NCBI GenBank assembly: GCA_021297895.1
Contig: JAJTHN010000058.1
Location: 1 to 50,084 of the forward strand
DNA length: 50,084 nucleotides
Direction: 5' to 3'
Source: Phycisphaeraceae bacterium
GTDB taxonomy: Bacteria > Planctomycetota > Phycisphaerae > Phycisphaerales > UBA1924
Positions 24,929 to 33,977 of this stretch are shown here, piece after piece (position 1 is the first letter of the stretch; the number at the start of each line of letters is the position of its first letter). The notes below the pieces were generated by a model. It made no database searches. It saw only the letters and a program-made list of their open reading frames with translations, and had not been told where the DNA came from. Made by a program: the position numbers and the translations under genes.

Positions 24929-26233
24929 GTGACGAACGTCTCACGGACAACCAAGCGACCAATCCGAGTCACCTCCGACATGGGTCTTGCCGATCGACCG
25001 TACATGAAGTCCACACCCGCGAGAACCGGCTCTCTGCTGCCCGGCGCCGGCTCGCCCAGAGCGTGGTCGTTCAACACGTGGCTCATCATCGTCAATGTTG
25101 CGGTGTTCATCATCGCGGTCGTGCTGCAGGCTCGCGGTGCGGGGCTGCGGGCTGTGCCGGTGGAGGTGATATGGGTCGATGGCATCTCCGCCGCGGATCA
25201 GGCGCGGGCCGTGCCGCTCGACAATGACGCTGCGATTCCGGGAACAAACGGTTTGCGACAGCGGTCGCTCGGTGTGCCGCAGACCGATCCGTCCGGACGC
25301 GAGATCGTCACGCCGCAGGGCGTGCTGATGCGCGAGGTGGGCGTGCAGCGGTTTTTGATCATGGACTGGCTCAACGCCTGGGGGCACTTCTCCACGTCGC
25401 TGGGATTCGCGGGGATGGAGGTCTGGCGCTTTGTCACGTTCCAGTTCCTGCACGCGAGCCTGATGCACCTGGCGCTGAACATGTTCGGCCTCTGGCTCTT
25501 TGGCGGGCTGGTCGAGTCGATCCTCGGCGCCCGGCGATACGCGGCGTTCTATCTGGTCTGCGGGGTGTTCGGGGCGGTGCTGTATCTGCTGCTGAACCTG
25601 ACGGGAAACGTGCTCGTGCACGGGCTGGGCATGACCGCGTTCAAGGTTCCTTTCCTGCTCTTTGACTCCCCCACCACACCGCTGGTCGGCGCGAGCGCGG
25701 GGATCTTCGGCGTGATCGTCGCCGCCGCTTACCTCGCGCCCAACGACATCGTGTACATCCTCGCGGCGATCCCCGTACGTATCCGCACGCTGGCCATCGG
25801 GCTGTTTTTCCTGGCCATCGCCAGTCTGTATCTGGGGACATCCAACGCCGGAGGCGAGGCGGCCCACATCGGCGGAGCGGTCGCGGGCTACTTCTTCATA
25901 CGCCGGATGCACCTGCTGCGGGACTTCTTCGACGTCTTCAGCGACTCGCGCAACACCGATGATCTGCCGCCGCGTACCGCGCCGGCGGGGCGGTCGCTCG
26001 GCCAGCGACTGACCGCGCCGCTCGCGGGCGGGCCGTCGCCCGCGGAACTCGATCGGATTCTCGCGAAGATCCGCACGTCCGGGCTTGAGAGCCTCACGCC
26101 CGCCGAACGCGTGGCGTTGGCACGCGACACCGAGGCCCGACGCCGCGGCGAAGGATCGAGCACGCACAGCACCGCCCGCGGCCCGGACAAGCCGTCGACG
26201 CCGACACCGCCACCCGCGGGGCCCTCGGCATGA
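24929..26233 (+). CDS. Rhomboid-family intramembrane serine protease with DUF6576-like tail
   Basis: 434 residues. The catalytic dyad is visible: Ser256 in GASAGIFG and His313 in AAHIGGAVAGYFF. HASLMHLALNMFGLWLFG is the usual rhomboid His/Asn region. Six or so membrane helices. Between the first helix and the rest there is a longer periplasmic loop of about 90 residues. The cytosolic end has ELDRILAKIRTSG then SLTPAERVALARDTEARR (373-405), matching the tail of the M50 neighbour, followed by a Thr/Pro-rich extension. A GTG start with GGAG five bases upstream is chosen. ATGs about 20-30 codons later would still keep all helices. Its stop overlaps tgt in an ATGA. Confidence 0.9.
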   Translation: MTNVSRTTKRPIRVTSDMGLADRPYMKSTPARTGSLLPGAGSPRAWSFNTWLIIVNVAVFIIAVVLQARGAGLRAVPVEVIWVDGISAADQARAVPLDNDAAIPGTNGLRQRSLGVPQTDPSGREIVTPQGVLMREVGVQRFLIMDWLNAWGHFSTSLGFAGMEVWRFVTFQFLHASLMHLALNMFGLWLFGGLVESILGARRYAAFYLVCGVFGAVLYLLLNLTGNVLVHGLGMTAFKVPFLLFDSPTTPLVGASAGIFGVIVAAAYLAPNDIVYILAAIPVRIRTLAIGLFFLAIASLYLGTSNAGGEAAHIGGAVAGYFFIRRMHLLRDFFDVFSDSRNTDDLPPRTAPAGRSLGQRLTAPLAGGPSPAELDRILAKIRTSGLESLTPAERVALARDTEARRRGEGSSTHSTARGPDKPSTPTPPPAGPSA

Positions 26234-27498
26234 GCCATGCAGTTTCGCTCTCGATCCTCGCGCGGTCGCAGCGCTTCAACGCCCGCCTTGGCAGGGTTCG
26301 AACTCCCCATGGCGAGTTCGACACGCCGGCGTTCATGCCCGTAGGCACACGCGCGAGCGTCAAGGGTGTCCTGCCGTCGCAACTGGCCAATCTCGGCGCG
26401 CAGGTGTGCCTGGCGAACACGTACCACCTGCTTCTGCGACCGGGCTCGGAACTGGTCCAGAAGATGGGCGGGCTGCACGCGTTCATGAATTGGAACCGGC
26501 CGATCCTGACGGATTCCGGCGGGTATCAGGCCTATTCGATGGCCGATATCAACAAGGTCACCGACGACGGCGTCTCGTTCCGCTCGATCCTCGACGGCGC
26601 GATGATCCATCTCTCGCCCGAGCGCGCGATCACGGTGCAGAACGAGCTCGGCGCGGACATCATCATGGCCTTCGACGATTGCCCGCCCAGCGCGCCCGAT
26701 GCCGATGCCGATGCGCCGGCGATTGATCCGGGCTCAGCACTGGCCAACGACCCTCGACTCTCTCGTGTGCTTTCTCGCGACAAGGTCAAGGGGCAGGCCG
26801 ATCACGCCAAACGCCTGCGCGAAGCCTGCGAGCGTTCGATCCGCTGGCTCCATCGCTGCAAGGCCGCTCATGCCCGATCGCACGATCAGGCGCTCTTCGG
26901 CATCGTTCAGGGCGGCACCGATCTGCAGCAAAGGACCTGGAGCGCCGAGCACACGTGCGCGATCGACCTGCCCGGCTATGCCATCGGCGGCGTTGCGGTC
27001 GGCGAGACCTCCGACGACATCGCTCGCGTCGTGCGTCACACGGCGCCGCTGCTGCCGGATGCAAAGCCGCGCTACCTCATGGGCGTCGGCTACGAGCGCG
27101 ACCTGCTCGCCTCTGTGCTCTCCGGCGTCGACATGTTCGACTGCGTGTTGCCGACGCGCAACGGACGAAACGCCAACGCCTTCACCAGCACCGGCCAAAT
27201 CCGCCTGCGCAACGCCAAGTACGCGCTCGACCAGTCGCCCATCGAGCCGGGCTGCGACTGCATCGCCTGCGCCGGCGATCCAGCCGGCCCCGAGCCCCGC
27301 CCGTTCACCCGCGGCTACCTCCGGCACCTCTTCCTCACCGGCGAGATGCTCGGCCCGATGCTCGTCACGCTCCACAACCTGCGGCACTTCCAGCGCTTCA
27401 TGCGCGATGTTCGAGGCTCCATCGCCGGCGACGACTGGGACTCGCTGCTGACACGCTGGCCGGTCGCTCGACCCGGCTACGACGCCGTTCGCGGTTGA
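26230..27498 (+). CDS. tgt: tRNA-guanine transglycosylase (queuine tRNA-ribosyltransferase)
   Basis: 422 residues, about 45 more than E. coli Tgt. It exchanges guanine 34 of GUN-anticodon tRNAs for the queuosine precursor. LANTYHLLLRPG, the DSGGYQ block with its catalytic Asp, GIVQGGTD and the nucleophile Asp in MFDCVLPTRNGR are intact. The zinc ligands are Cys342, Cys344, Cys347 and His382. The extra length is mostly an Asp/Ala-rich insertion after FDDCPP and an extended loop near CAGDPAGPEPRP. It overlaps the rhomboid stop by ATGA. The yajC and secDF genes follow, the classic tgt-yajC-secDF order, although 233 bp separate tgt from yajC. Confidence 0.95.
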   Translation: MSHAVSLSILARSQRFNARLGRVRTPHGEFDTPAFMPVGTRASVKGVLPSQLANLGAQVCLANTYHLLLRPGSELVQKMGGLHAFMNWNRPILTDSGGYQAYSMADINKVTDDGVSFRSILDGAMIHLSPERAITVQNELGADIIMAFDDCPPSAPDADADAPAIDPGSALANDPRLSRVLSRDKVKGQADHAKRLREACERSIRWLHRCKAAHARSHDQALFGIVQGGTDLQQRTWSAEHTCAIDLPGYAIGGVAVGETSDDIARVVRHTAPLLPDAKPRYLMGVGYERDLLASVLSGVDMFDCVLPTRNGRNANAFTSTGQIRLRNAKYALDQSPIEPGCDCIACAGDPAGPEPRPFTRGYLRHLFLTGEMLGPMLVTLHNLRHFQRFMRDVRGSIAGDDWDSLLTRWPVARPGYDAVRG

Positions 27499-27731
27499 TC
27501 TGATTGGCCGCACCAAACCCAAACACATGCCGCACGCAGGTCCGCAACCGCGGCGCCTCTCGAACTGATCATGGCCATCGCCGAACCCCCGCGTGATTCC
27601 CGCGCAGATGCCTAATATCCCGACTCTTCACACATCGGCCATCGTGCCGATGCGATCGGGAGGCCCACCTCGCACCCGCGGCGTTGCGCCGGCCCAGTCG
27701 AAACCCAGTCCGCACTGCAGAGCACACCCAC

Positions 27732-28250
27732 ATGAACTCCTTTGAATTGACGTCCTGGACGCTCGCCCAAGCCGCCCCCGAAGTCGTGGGCGTTCCCGCC
27801 GCGACCGCCCCTGCCCCCGCCGTCGTTGCTCCTGCCGCGACCGCAGCGGCGCCGGTGACGACGACCGCTCAGTCCGGCACCGCCGGGGCTGAAGGCACCC
27901 CGCTGCCGATGCCGGCGGCGCAACAGGGCAACCCCCTCACGTTCCTGCTGATCATCAGCCTCGCGTTTGTCGCGATGATCGTGATCAGCTCTCTCGCCGG
28001 CCGCAAGGAGCGCAAGGCACGAGCAAAGATGCTCGCGGAACTCGGTCGACGCGACCGCGTGCAGACAGTTGGCGGCGTGATCGGCGAGATCGTGGAGGTC
28101 ACGGATTCAGAGATCACGCTCATCGTCGACGAGCACACCAAGACGCGCATCCGCTTTGCCAAGTCCGCCGTGCAGCAGGTGCTCCGTTCAGAGTCGGGCG
28201 GCGCTTCGAGCAGCATCGAGCCCAAGAACGATGCCCGCGTGAAGTCGTAA
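27732..28250 (+). CDS. yajC: Preprotein translocase subunit YajC
   Basis: 172 residues against about 110 in E. coli. The YajC core is at the C-terminus: a transmembrane helix at about 70-89 (FLLIISLAFVAMIVISSL), then RKERKARAKMLAEL and RDRVQTVGGVIGEIVEV. The N-terminal 65 residues are an Ala/Pro/Thr-rich extension with an MNSFELTSWTLAQAAPE start, unusual for the family. YajC associates with SecDF in the holotranslocon. The ATG at 27732 is chosen; an earlier in-frame start at 27684 would add 16 residues and there is no clear ribosome site. secDF follows after 115 bp. Confidence 0.9.
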   Translation: MNSFELTSWTLAQAAPEVVGVPAATAPAPAVVAPAATAAAPVTTTAQSGTAGAEGTPLPMPAAQQGNPLTFLLIISLAFVAMIVISSLAGRKERKARAKMLAELGRRDRVQTVGGVIGEIVEVTDSEITLIVDEHTKTRIRFAKSAVQQVLRSESGGASSSIEPKNDARVKS

Positions 28251-28365
28251 GCCCCTCATCCCGAGACACCTCGACCGTCCTGCGGCGTTACGCCTCATTC
28301 CCCGATTGATCTCGCCCCGACTCATCGCACCGCCCGATCGCGGCGAGCCTCAGCGAAGACGACCC

Positions 28366-31300
28366 ATGCGACACCTTCTGCGAAACACGTTCATCACCAT
28401 CTTCGTGATCCTTTGGGCGATCTACATGATCGTCCCGCCGGCGGACACCCTCCGTCGCGGCAAGGACCTCGCCGGCGGCGTGTCGCTGACGTATCAGGTC
28501 GAAATCGGCCAGGGCGATACGGGCGACACGCTCGGAACGGTCGTCGAGTTGCTCAAGCAGCGCGTCGACCCCAATGGCGTGCTGGATATCGAGATGAACC
28601 CTATCGGGGGCAACCGCATCGAAATCACGATGCCGCTGGCCTCGCCCGAACTGGTGCAGCGTCGCCAGGAGTTTGAAGCCAAGCTCGAGGCGCTCGTGGC
28701 GGGGTCGGTCAAGCCCGAGCAACTCGACGAGATGATGTCGCGCCCCGCCGCGGATCGCCAGCGCAATCTCGATTCGCTCGCGGCGGGCAACGCCGAGCGT
28801 TCCGCGCTGCTGGCCCGAGCGGCCGCGGCGTTCGATGCCAAGACGGCCGCCCAAGCCGAGTTCCGCGATCGCCGTTCCGCGCTCGAGCAGTCGTTCGAGC
28901 AGGCCACCGAGGCCCTGCGCCTGGCTCTGGTCGCAAACCAGGGTGAAGAAGCTCTCAAGCCCCTTCGCGATGCCGTGACGGCCGCGAACGACGCGATCAT
29001 CGATGCATCGCGAAAGGCCGCCCTCGCTTCGATCGACTACGAGAAGGTCCGGGGCGAGGTGGTGGCCAAGAGCATCACAGGTCCGGAAATCCGGCGAGTC
29101 CTGGAGTTGCCCACGCGGCGTCCGAAGCTCGTCGATGCCTCGGGCAAACGGATGGAAGGAAAGAGCCCGCGAGATCGCGGCATCGAGCGACTGCTCGCGG
29201 CCCATCCGGCGGTTGAGAAAGAGCTGCTCGCGCTGGTCGGCGATTGGGACCAGTACCAGAGCCAGCGTCGCACGCTCGACGATCCGGGTGACCTCAAGCG
29301 CATCCTGCGCGGCGCCGGTGTGCTGAACTTCCGCATCGGTGTGCGTCCGGGCGACCTGACGGAGGAAGCATCGCTCCGCGAACAACTGCGCCAGCGCGGC
29401 CCGCGAGCGGTGCGGTTCGATCAGGCACGCTGGTTCCGCCTGCACAAGGAGGAAGGTTGGTACGAGGACGGCGATGACGCCTCCTATCGCAACCTCCGGG
29501 AGAACACCGCGGCGCACTTTGCCCAGCGGTACCAGCTCGTCGCCGAGCAGTACGACGGTCAGATCTACATGCTGCTCTGGGATGTTCCGGGCAAGCGTCT
29601 GACGCAGAGCGAGGGATCGTGGTCGGTCGAGCGGGCGTTCCCCCAGCCGGATCAGTTGGGTCGGCCGGGCATCGGCTTCCAGATGAACGGGCCAGGCTCA
29701 GTGCTCATGGGCAACCTGACGGGCCAGAACATCCGCGGCGCGATGGCGGTGCTGCTGGATGATCAGGTCTACACCGCCCCGACGGTTCAGAGCGCGATCT
29801 CCAGCCGCGGCGAGATCACCGGCTCGTTCACGCAGGCCGAGGTGAGCAACATCGTCCGCACGCTGAACGCCGGCGCGATGGCCGCGAAGCTCTCGCCCGA
29901 GCCGATCAGCGAAACGACCATCGGTCCCGAGCTCGGCCTGGACAACCTCCAGCGCGGGCTTATCGCTACCGGCGTCGCGTTCGTCGCGGTCGCGGTGTTC
30001 ATGGTTGTGTACTACTTCTTCGGCGGGCTCATCGCCGTCGTCGCGCTCATCGCCAACGGCCTGCTCATCCTCGCGCTGATGAGCCTGAACAAGGCCGCGT
30101 TCACGCTGCCCGGCATCGCCGGCATCGTGCTGACCTTCGGCATGGCCGTGGACGCCAACGTGCTGATCTTCGAGCGACTGCGCGAAGAGATCCTCCGCGG
30201 CAACGACCTGCGAACCGCGGTTCGTCTGGCGTACTCCAAGGCCCTCAGCGCCATCATCGACGGCAACATCACCAACCTGATCGTCTGCGTCGTGCTGGCC
30301 TTCACCGGAACACAGGAGATCCGCGGCTTTGCGATCACGATGTCGATCGGTGTGGTGACGACGCTGTTTGCCCAGCTGTTCATCACCCGCGTGATCTACA
30401 CCTTCTTTGTCGAGAAGCTCCACTTCCGCAACCTGGGCAACATGCTGCCGCTGGCGTTGCCCGGCCTGCAGCGGGCCATCACGCCCAACTTCGACTGGAT
30501 GAAGTTCCGGTTCGTCGCCTATGCGTTCTCGATCATCCTGACGCTCTCCCTGCTGGGTCTGATCTCCTATCAGGGTCGCGACATGCTCGATACGGAGTTC
30601 CGAGGCGGCACGCGGATCACGCTCGACCTTCGCAACCCCGACACCAAGCAGCCTCTGACGATGACCCGCGCCGAGGTTCAGGAGAAGGTCACATCGCTTG
30701 CGGACGGTCCCCTGTCCGAACTCAAGCAGGCGACCGTGCTTGCCGTGAATCCGGAGGCGGACCAGGTCACGTCGAGCACCTTCACCATCAAGACGACGAT
30801 CACCGACACCGAGACGCTCTCGGCGGCTCTGAGCCGGGCATTCGCGGGCAAGCTCATCCAGGAGCAGTCGCTGACATTCAAGGGGTCGGACGCGACCACC
30901 GGCCGCGCTGCACCGATCCGCCCGATCCTCTCACGCACCCTGGGCGAGAGCATCGACCGTCCCGGCATCCGCACGGATGTGCGCGACTTCGAGGGCGGGC
31001 TCGCCGTCGTGCTCGAGGACATCGGGCCCACGCCGCCTCCGCTCGACCAGATCCGCGACCGGCTCCTGCGGATGCGGAGCGAGCCTCAGTTCTTGGCAAC
31101 CGCAAACACGCGTGCGTTCCGCGTCGAACTTCTCGACGGCACGCCCGAGGCGGCTCGCTCGGTGGCGATTCTGGTTGCCGATCCGATCGCGGACTACCGC
31201 ACGGATCAGCTGCGCTGGCAGGGCGAACTGCGCGATCAGGAATGGAAGATCACCCGTGAAGCTCTGCTACGCGCCAGCACGCTGCCCGGCGTCGAAAAGT

Positions 31301-31917
31301 TCGACGCATCGGTCGCACGCACGTTCACCGCTCAGGCGATCATCGCGGTGGTGATCTCGGTCCTGCTGGTCGTGATCTACGTCTGGGTGCGCTTCGCCAG
31401 TTTCCGATACTCCGCCGCGTGTATCGTTTCCACGTTGCATGACTGCATCGTCGCCGTCGGCTTTATCGCCGTGGCGGAGGTGTTCTTCGCCGCCGCGCCG
31501 ACCACGGCGTCGGCGATGGGCATCCTTCCCTTTAAGATCGACCTGAACGTCATCGCCGCGGTGCTGACGATCCTGGGCTACTCGCTCAACGACACGATCG
31601 TCATCCTCGATCGCATCCGCGAGAATCGCGGCAAGCTCCCGGGGGCCACGCGGCAAATCATCAACACCTCGATCAACCAGACCTTCAGCCGGACGCTCAT
31701 GACCGGCGGCTCGGTCATCGCCGCGACGTTCGTGCTCTACTTCCTCGGCGGAGAGGCGCTGCGGTCGTTCAGCTACTGCTTCATCGTCGGCGTGCTCACG
31801 GGGACCTACTCATCGGTCGCCATCGGCGCGCCGCTGGTGTGGAGCAGGAACCTCGACCCGACGATCAATCCGGAAACCTCATCGCCTCTTCAGAGCCGCG
31901 GGCTCTCGACGACCTGA
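28366..31917 (+). CDS. secDF: Fused protein translocase SecDF with large helical insertion
   Basis: 1183 residues. SecD half: first helix at about 8-23, GKDLAGGVSLTYQV, then the P1 domain. A highly charged helical segment at about 97-312 interrupts P1 before the conserved KRILRGAGVLNFRIG. After that comes DDQVYTAPTVQSAISSRGEI and the helix block with FGMAVDANVLIFERLREE. SecF half, from about residue 705: DTEFRGGTRITLDL, an enlarged periplasmic domain of about 250 residues, then LGYSLNDTIVILDRIREN. The conserved Asp and Arg residues used for proton coupling are present in both halves. SecDF pulls translocating proteins into the periplasm using the proton gradient. An upstream in-frame start at 28306 is possible. 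Confidence 0.95.
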   Translation: MRHLLRNTFITIFVILWAIYMIVPPADTLRRGKDLAGGVSLTYQVEIGQGDTGDTLGTVVELLKQRVDPNGVLDIEMNPIGGNRIEITMPLASPELVQRRQEFEAKLEALVAGSVKPEQLDEMMSRPAADRQRNLDSLAAGNAERSALLARAAAAFDAKTAAQAEFRDRRSALEQSFEQATEALRLALVANQGEEALKPLRDAVTAANDAIIDASRKAALASIDYEKVRGEVVAKSITGPEIRRVLELPTRRPKLVDASGKRMEGKSPRDRGIERLLAAHPAVEKELLALVGDWDQYQSQRRTLDDPGDLKRILRGAGVLNFRIGVRPGDLTEEASLREQLRQRGPRAVRFDQARWFRLHKEEGWYEDGDDASYRNLRENTAAHFAQRYQLVAEQYDGQIYMLLWDVPGKRLTQSEGSWSVERAFPQPDQLGRPGIGFQMNGPGSVLMGNLTGQNIRGAMAVLLDDQVYTAPTVQSAISSRGEITGSFTQAEVSNIVRTLNAGAMAAKLSPEPISETTIGPELGLDNLQRGLIATGVAFVAVAVFMVVYYFFGGLIAVVALIANGLLILALMSLNKAAFTLPGIAGIVLTFGMAVDANVLIFERLREEILRGNDLRTAVRLAYSKALSAIIDGNITNLIVCVVLAFTGTQEIRGFAITMSIGVVTTLFAQLFITRVIYTFFVEKLHFRNLGNMLPLALPGLQRAITPNFDWMKFRFVAYAFSIILTLSLLGLISYQGRDMLDTEFRGGTRITLDLRNPDTKQPLTMTRAEVQEKVTSLADGPLSELKQATVLAVNPEADQVTSSTFTIKTTITDTETLSAALSRAFAGKLIQEQSLTFKGSDATTGRAAPIRPILSRTLGESIDRPGIRTDVRDFEGGLAVVLEDIGPTPPPLDQIRDRLLRMRSEPQFLATANTRAFRVELLDGTPEAARSVAILVADPIADYRTDQLRWQGELRDQEWKITREALLRASTLPGVEKFDASVARTFTAQAIIAVVISVLLVVIYVWVRFASFRYSAACIVSTLHDCIVAVGFIAVAEVFFAAAPTTASAMGILPFKIDLNVIAAVLTILGYSLNDTIVILDRIRENRGKLPGATRQIINTSINQTFSRTLMTGGSVIAATFVLYFLGGEALRSFSYCFIVGVLTGTYSSVAIGAPLVWSRNLDPTINPETSSPLQSRGLSTT

Positions 31918-31965
31918 CGCAGCGGGCAAGTTGACCGCAGTCAGGTCGATCGGCGCATCGCACGA

Positions 31966-33282
31966 TCACGCGGCGAGCCACACGGTCTCGCTCGGCGCGG
32001 TCCGCAGCGCCGCGACGAGTGTGACATCATCGGCCTGATGCAGCGAGCCACGCTGTCGATCCATCCGGGATTCAAGGTCCGCGAGCCTCGCGTTCACGTC
32101 GGGCTCGGCACCGAGCATGACTTCGCCCAGAATTCCGCCGACGAGCGTCGCGTCGCTCACACCCATCACGCGCTCGAGACCGTCGGTGTGAAGAAGGAGG
32201 GACTGTCCGATGTCCATGCGCGCGAGCGTCTCGGTGTACGTGACCCGCTCGTCGACGCCCAGCGGCAGGCCGCCCTCGCGGATCAGCCGCGCTACGCCGC
32301 CGTCTCCCGTTGCGCCGCTGCCTTCACCGGCGCCAGCGATGACCGCGGGCGGGCTGCCGGCCTGAGCGAGCCGAACGCGGCCGTCGCGCGTGTCGATGAT
32401 CGCGTACGCCGCGGTCACCATCGTGCACAGTTCGCCGCGGCGATCCATGAACAAACGGTTCAGCCGCGTGAGCGCCTCGCCCGGCGGTACAACGCGGTAC
32501 CCGCGAGCATCAACATCCTTGTGCGGCAGCAACCGCGTGACGATCATCATCGTCAGCGCCGCCGAGACGCCATGCCCCGCTGCGTCGGCAACAAAGATCC
32601 CGACGTGATGCTCGTCCAGGCGGAACACGTCGTACGCATCGCCGCTGACGCTCGTGCCGGGCCGATACACCGCACCGATCTCCAGCCCGGGAACGCTGGG
32701 GAGACGGCCGGGAAGCAGTTCGCGCTGCAGCAGCGTGGCCAGCCGAAGTTCCTGTTCCTGCGTTTCGATTCTCCGACCCGCGGCTTCCAGCAGCCGCTCC
32801 TCGCGATCGACAAGCTCCTGCTGCTGGCGGAACGTCGGCGCAAGAGCGATGCACGCGGTCAGCGCTCCGGCGATCGACTCGGCGCCCGCCTGTGCGCTGA
32901 CGCACATGACCAGCGAATCCCGCGGGGCGGGAATCAACGCGACAGGCGCATCGACCACCACAAGCACCGGCGCGGCTCCGATCCCCTGCAGCGACGAAAG
33001 CCGCGATCCAACCGCCTCAGCCCTGCTCGCCGAGGCAAGCACAAGGATCGCCGTCAACCGCTGGCCGATCCGCGCGAGCCCTTCGGCGGATGTGGCAACT
33101 TCGATCGGGAATCGCTCGAAGCCGCTCACGCCGCGGCTCGCTGGGACATCGGTGTTGATGCGGCCGAGGTCCGAGAATGCCCGGCGCAACGGACCGAGAA
33201 TCTCCTGCGCGCGGCTCTCGCTCAGCCCGGCGACGACAACCGCCACGCCCTCGCCGCTCAGACTGTGCAGGTTGGGGCTCAC
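31966..33282 (-). CDS. PP2C-like SpoIIE/RsbU-type serine phosphatase
   Basis: 438 residues. The N-terminal 170 residues look like an alpha/beta sensory domain with alternating hydrophobic strands but no recognisable phospho-acceptor site. A coiled-coil linker follows (about 175-210). The phosphatase domain starts at ATLLQRELLPGRLPSVPGLEIGAVYRP and has SGDAYDVFRL, VADAAGHGVSAAL, HTDGLERVM and ADDVTLVAAL, so the metal-binding Asp residues are kept. RsbU-type enzymes dephosphorylate anti-sigma-factor antagonists. No partner STAS protein or kinase is nearby. The GTG at 33282 has GGAGG nine bases before it. The DUF192 gene ends 59 bp upstream on the same strand. Confidence 0.87.
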   Translation of the reverse strand: MSPNLHSLSGEGVAVVVAGLSESRAQEILGPLRRAFSDLGRINTDVPASRGVSGFERFPIEVATSAEGLARIGQRLTAILVLASASRAEAVGSRLSSLQGIGAAPVLVVVDAPVALIPAPRDSLVMCVSAQAGAESIAGALTACIALAPTFRQQQELVDREERLLEAAGRRIETQEQELRLATLLQRELLPGRLPSVPGLEIGAVYRPGTSVSGDAYDVFRLDEHHVGIFVADAAGHGVSAALTMMIVTRLLPHKDVDARGYRVVPPGEALTRLNRLFMDRRGELCTMVTAAYAIIDTRDGRVRLAQAGSPPAVIAGAGEGSGATGDGGVARLIREGGLPLGVDERVTYTETLARMDIGQSLLLHTDGLERVMGVSDATLVGGILGEVMLGAEPDVNARLADLESRMDRQRGSLHQADDVTLVAALRTAPSETVWLAA

Positions 33283-33341
33283 CGCGCGACGCCTCCGATG
33301 GTGCGCGCCGTCGGCCTTTGGCACGCCCTTGTCGGATCGGT

Positions 33342-33977
33342 CTACCGTGCGCGCTTCTTGAGCGACTCGCGATCGAACTCGATCAGGTCGCCCTCCTGAA
33401 CCTTCAAGTCCTTCAGGCGTCCACCCGCAAGTTCGATGACATACTGCGCCGGATATCGGCTGTTGTACTGCTGCAGACGCGCCTCATACTTCGCGTTGAC
33501 CCATGCCCATCGTGGTGCGCCCGAGAACGGCGGCGAAAGCTCTCGCTCGTCGTCCGCACGCGGGGCCTCGGGCGTCATCGCGAACATCGACACCACCCGC
33601 CCGTCACGCCCGACATAGATGATGTCGATCGGGATCGGACAATCGCGCATCACAAAGCCCTGAACTCGCACCGAAGCGTCCGGAAACACGAAGAGCATCC
33701 CGCCGTTGCGCGCGATCTCGGTCCGTCCGGAGAGGCCACGAAACCGGGACTCATCGTCGAGCGCCAACTCGAGTTCGAACGTCTCTCCGGCGATGGTGAC
33801 CTTCGCCGTCCGGGTCGCCGGCTTTGCCGGGCCCTGCGCCGCTACATCACTTCCGGCCGCCGCGTTGCTCGCGCCGGTTGAGCCGCCGCGTTGATCGCAC
33901 GCGACGCCAATCGCCATCGCGGCGCACAACCCCGCCACAGCCGACACCTTCAGGTACGTGCGCAAGATCGCAGCCAT
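33342..33977 (-). CDS. Exported DUF192-family protein
   Basis: 211 residues. A signal sequence (LKVSAVAGLCAAMAIGVACD) with Cys27 as possible lipidation site, though the residue at -3 is Gly, so lipoprotein status is uncertain. A low-complexity spacer follows, then the DUF192 domain: ALDDESRFRGLSGRTEI, GGMLFVFPD, GFVMRDCPIPIDIIYV and VIELAGGRLKDLKVQEGD, all family hallmarks. DUF192 proteins are small exported beta-barrel-like proteins of unknown function. The ATG at 33977 has GGAGG about seven bases upstream. The gene's start overlaps the end of gluQ by 28 bp, so they are probably translated in sequence. Confidence 0.88.
   Translation of the reverse strand: MAAILRTYLKVSAVAGLCAAMAIGVACDQRGGSTGASNAAAGSDVAAQGPAKPATRTAKVTIAGETFELELALDDESRFRGLSGRTEIARNGGMLFVFPDASVRVQGFVMRDCPIPIDIIYVGRDGRVVSMFAMTPEAPRADDERELSPPFSGAPRWAWVNAKYEARLQQYNSRYPAQYVIELAGGRLKDLKVQEGDLIEFDRESLKKRAR

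Noticed and set aside
26290-26310. GGGTTCGAAC resembling a tRNA T-arm
   Set aside because: It lies inside the conserved tgt reading frame and has no acceptor stem or anticodon arm around it.
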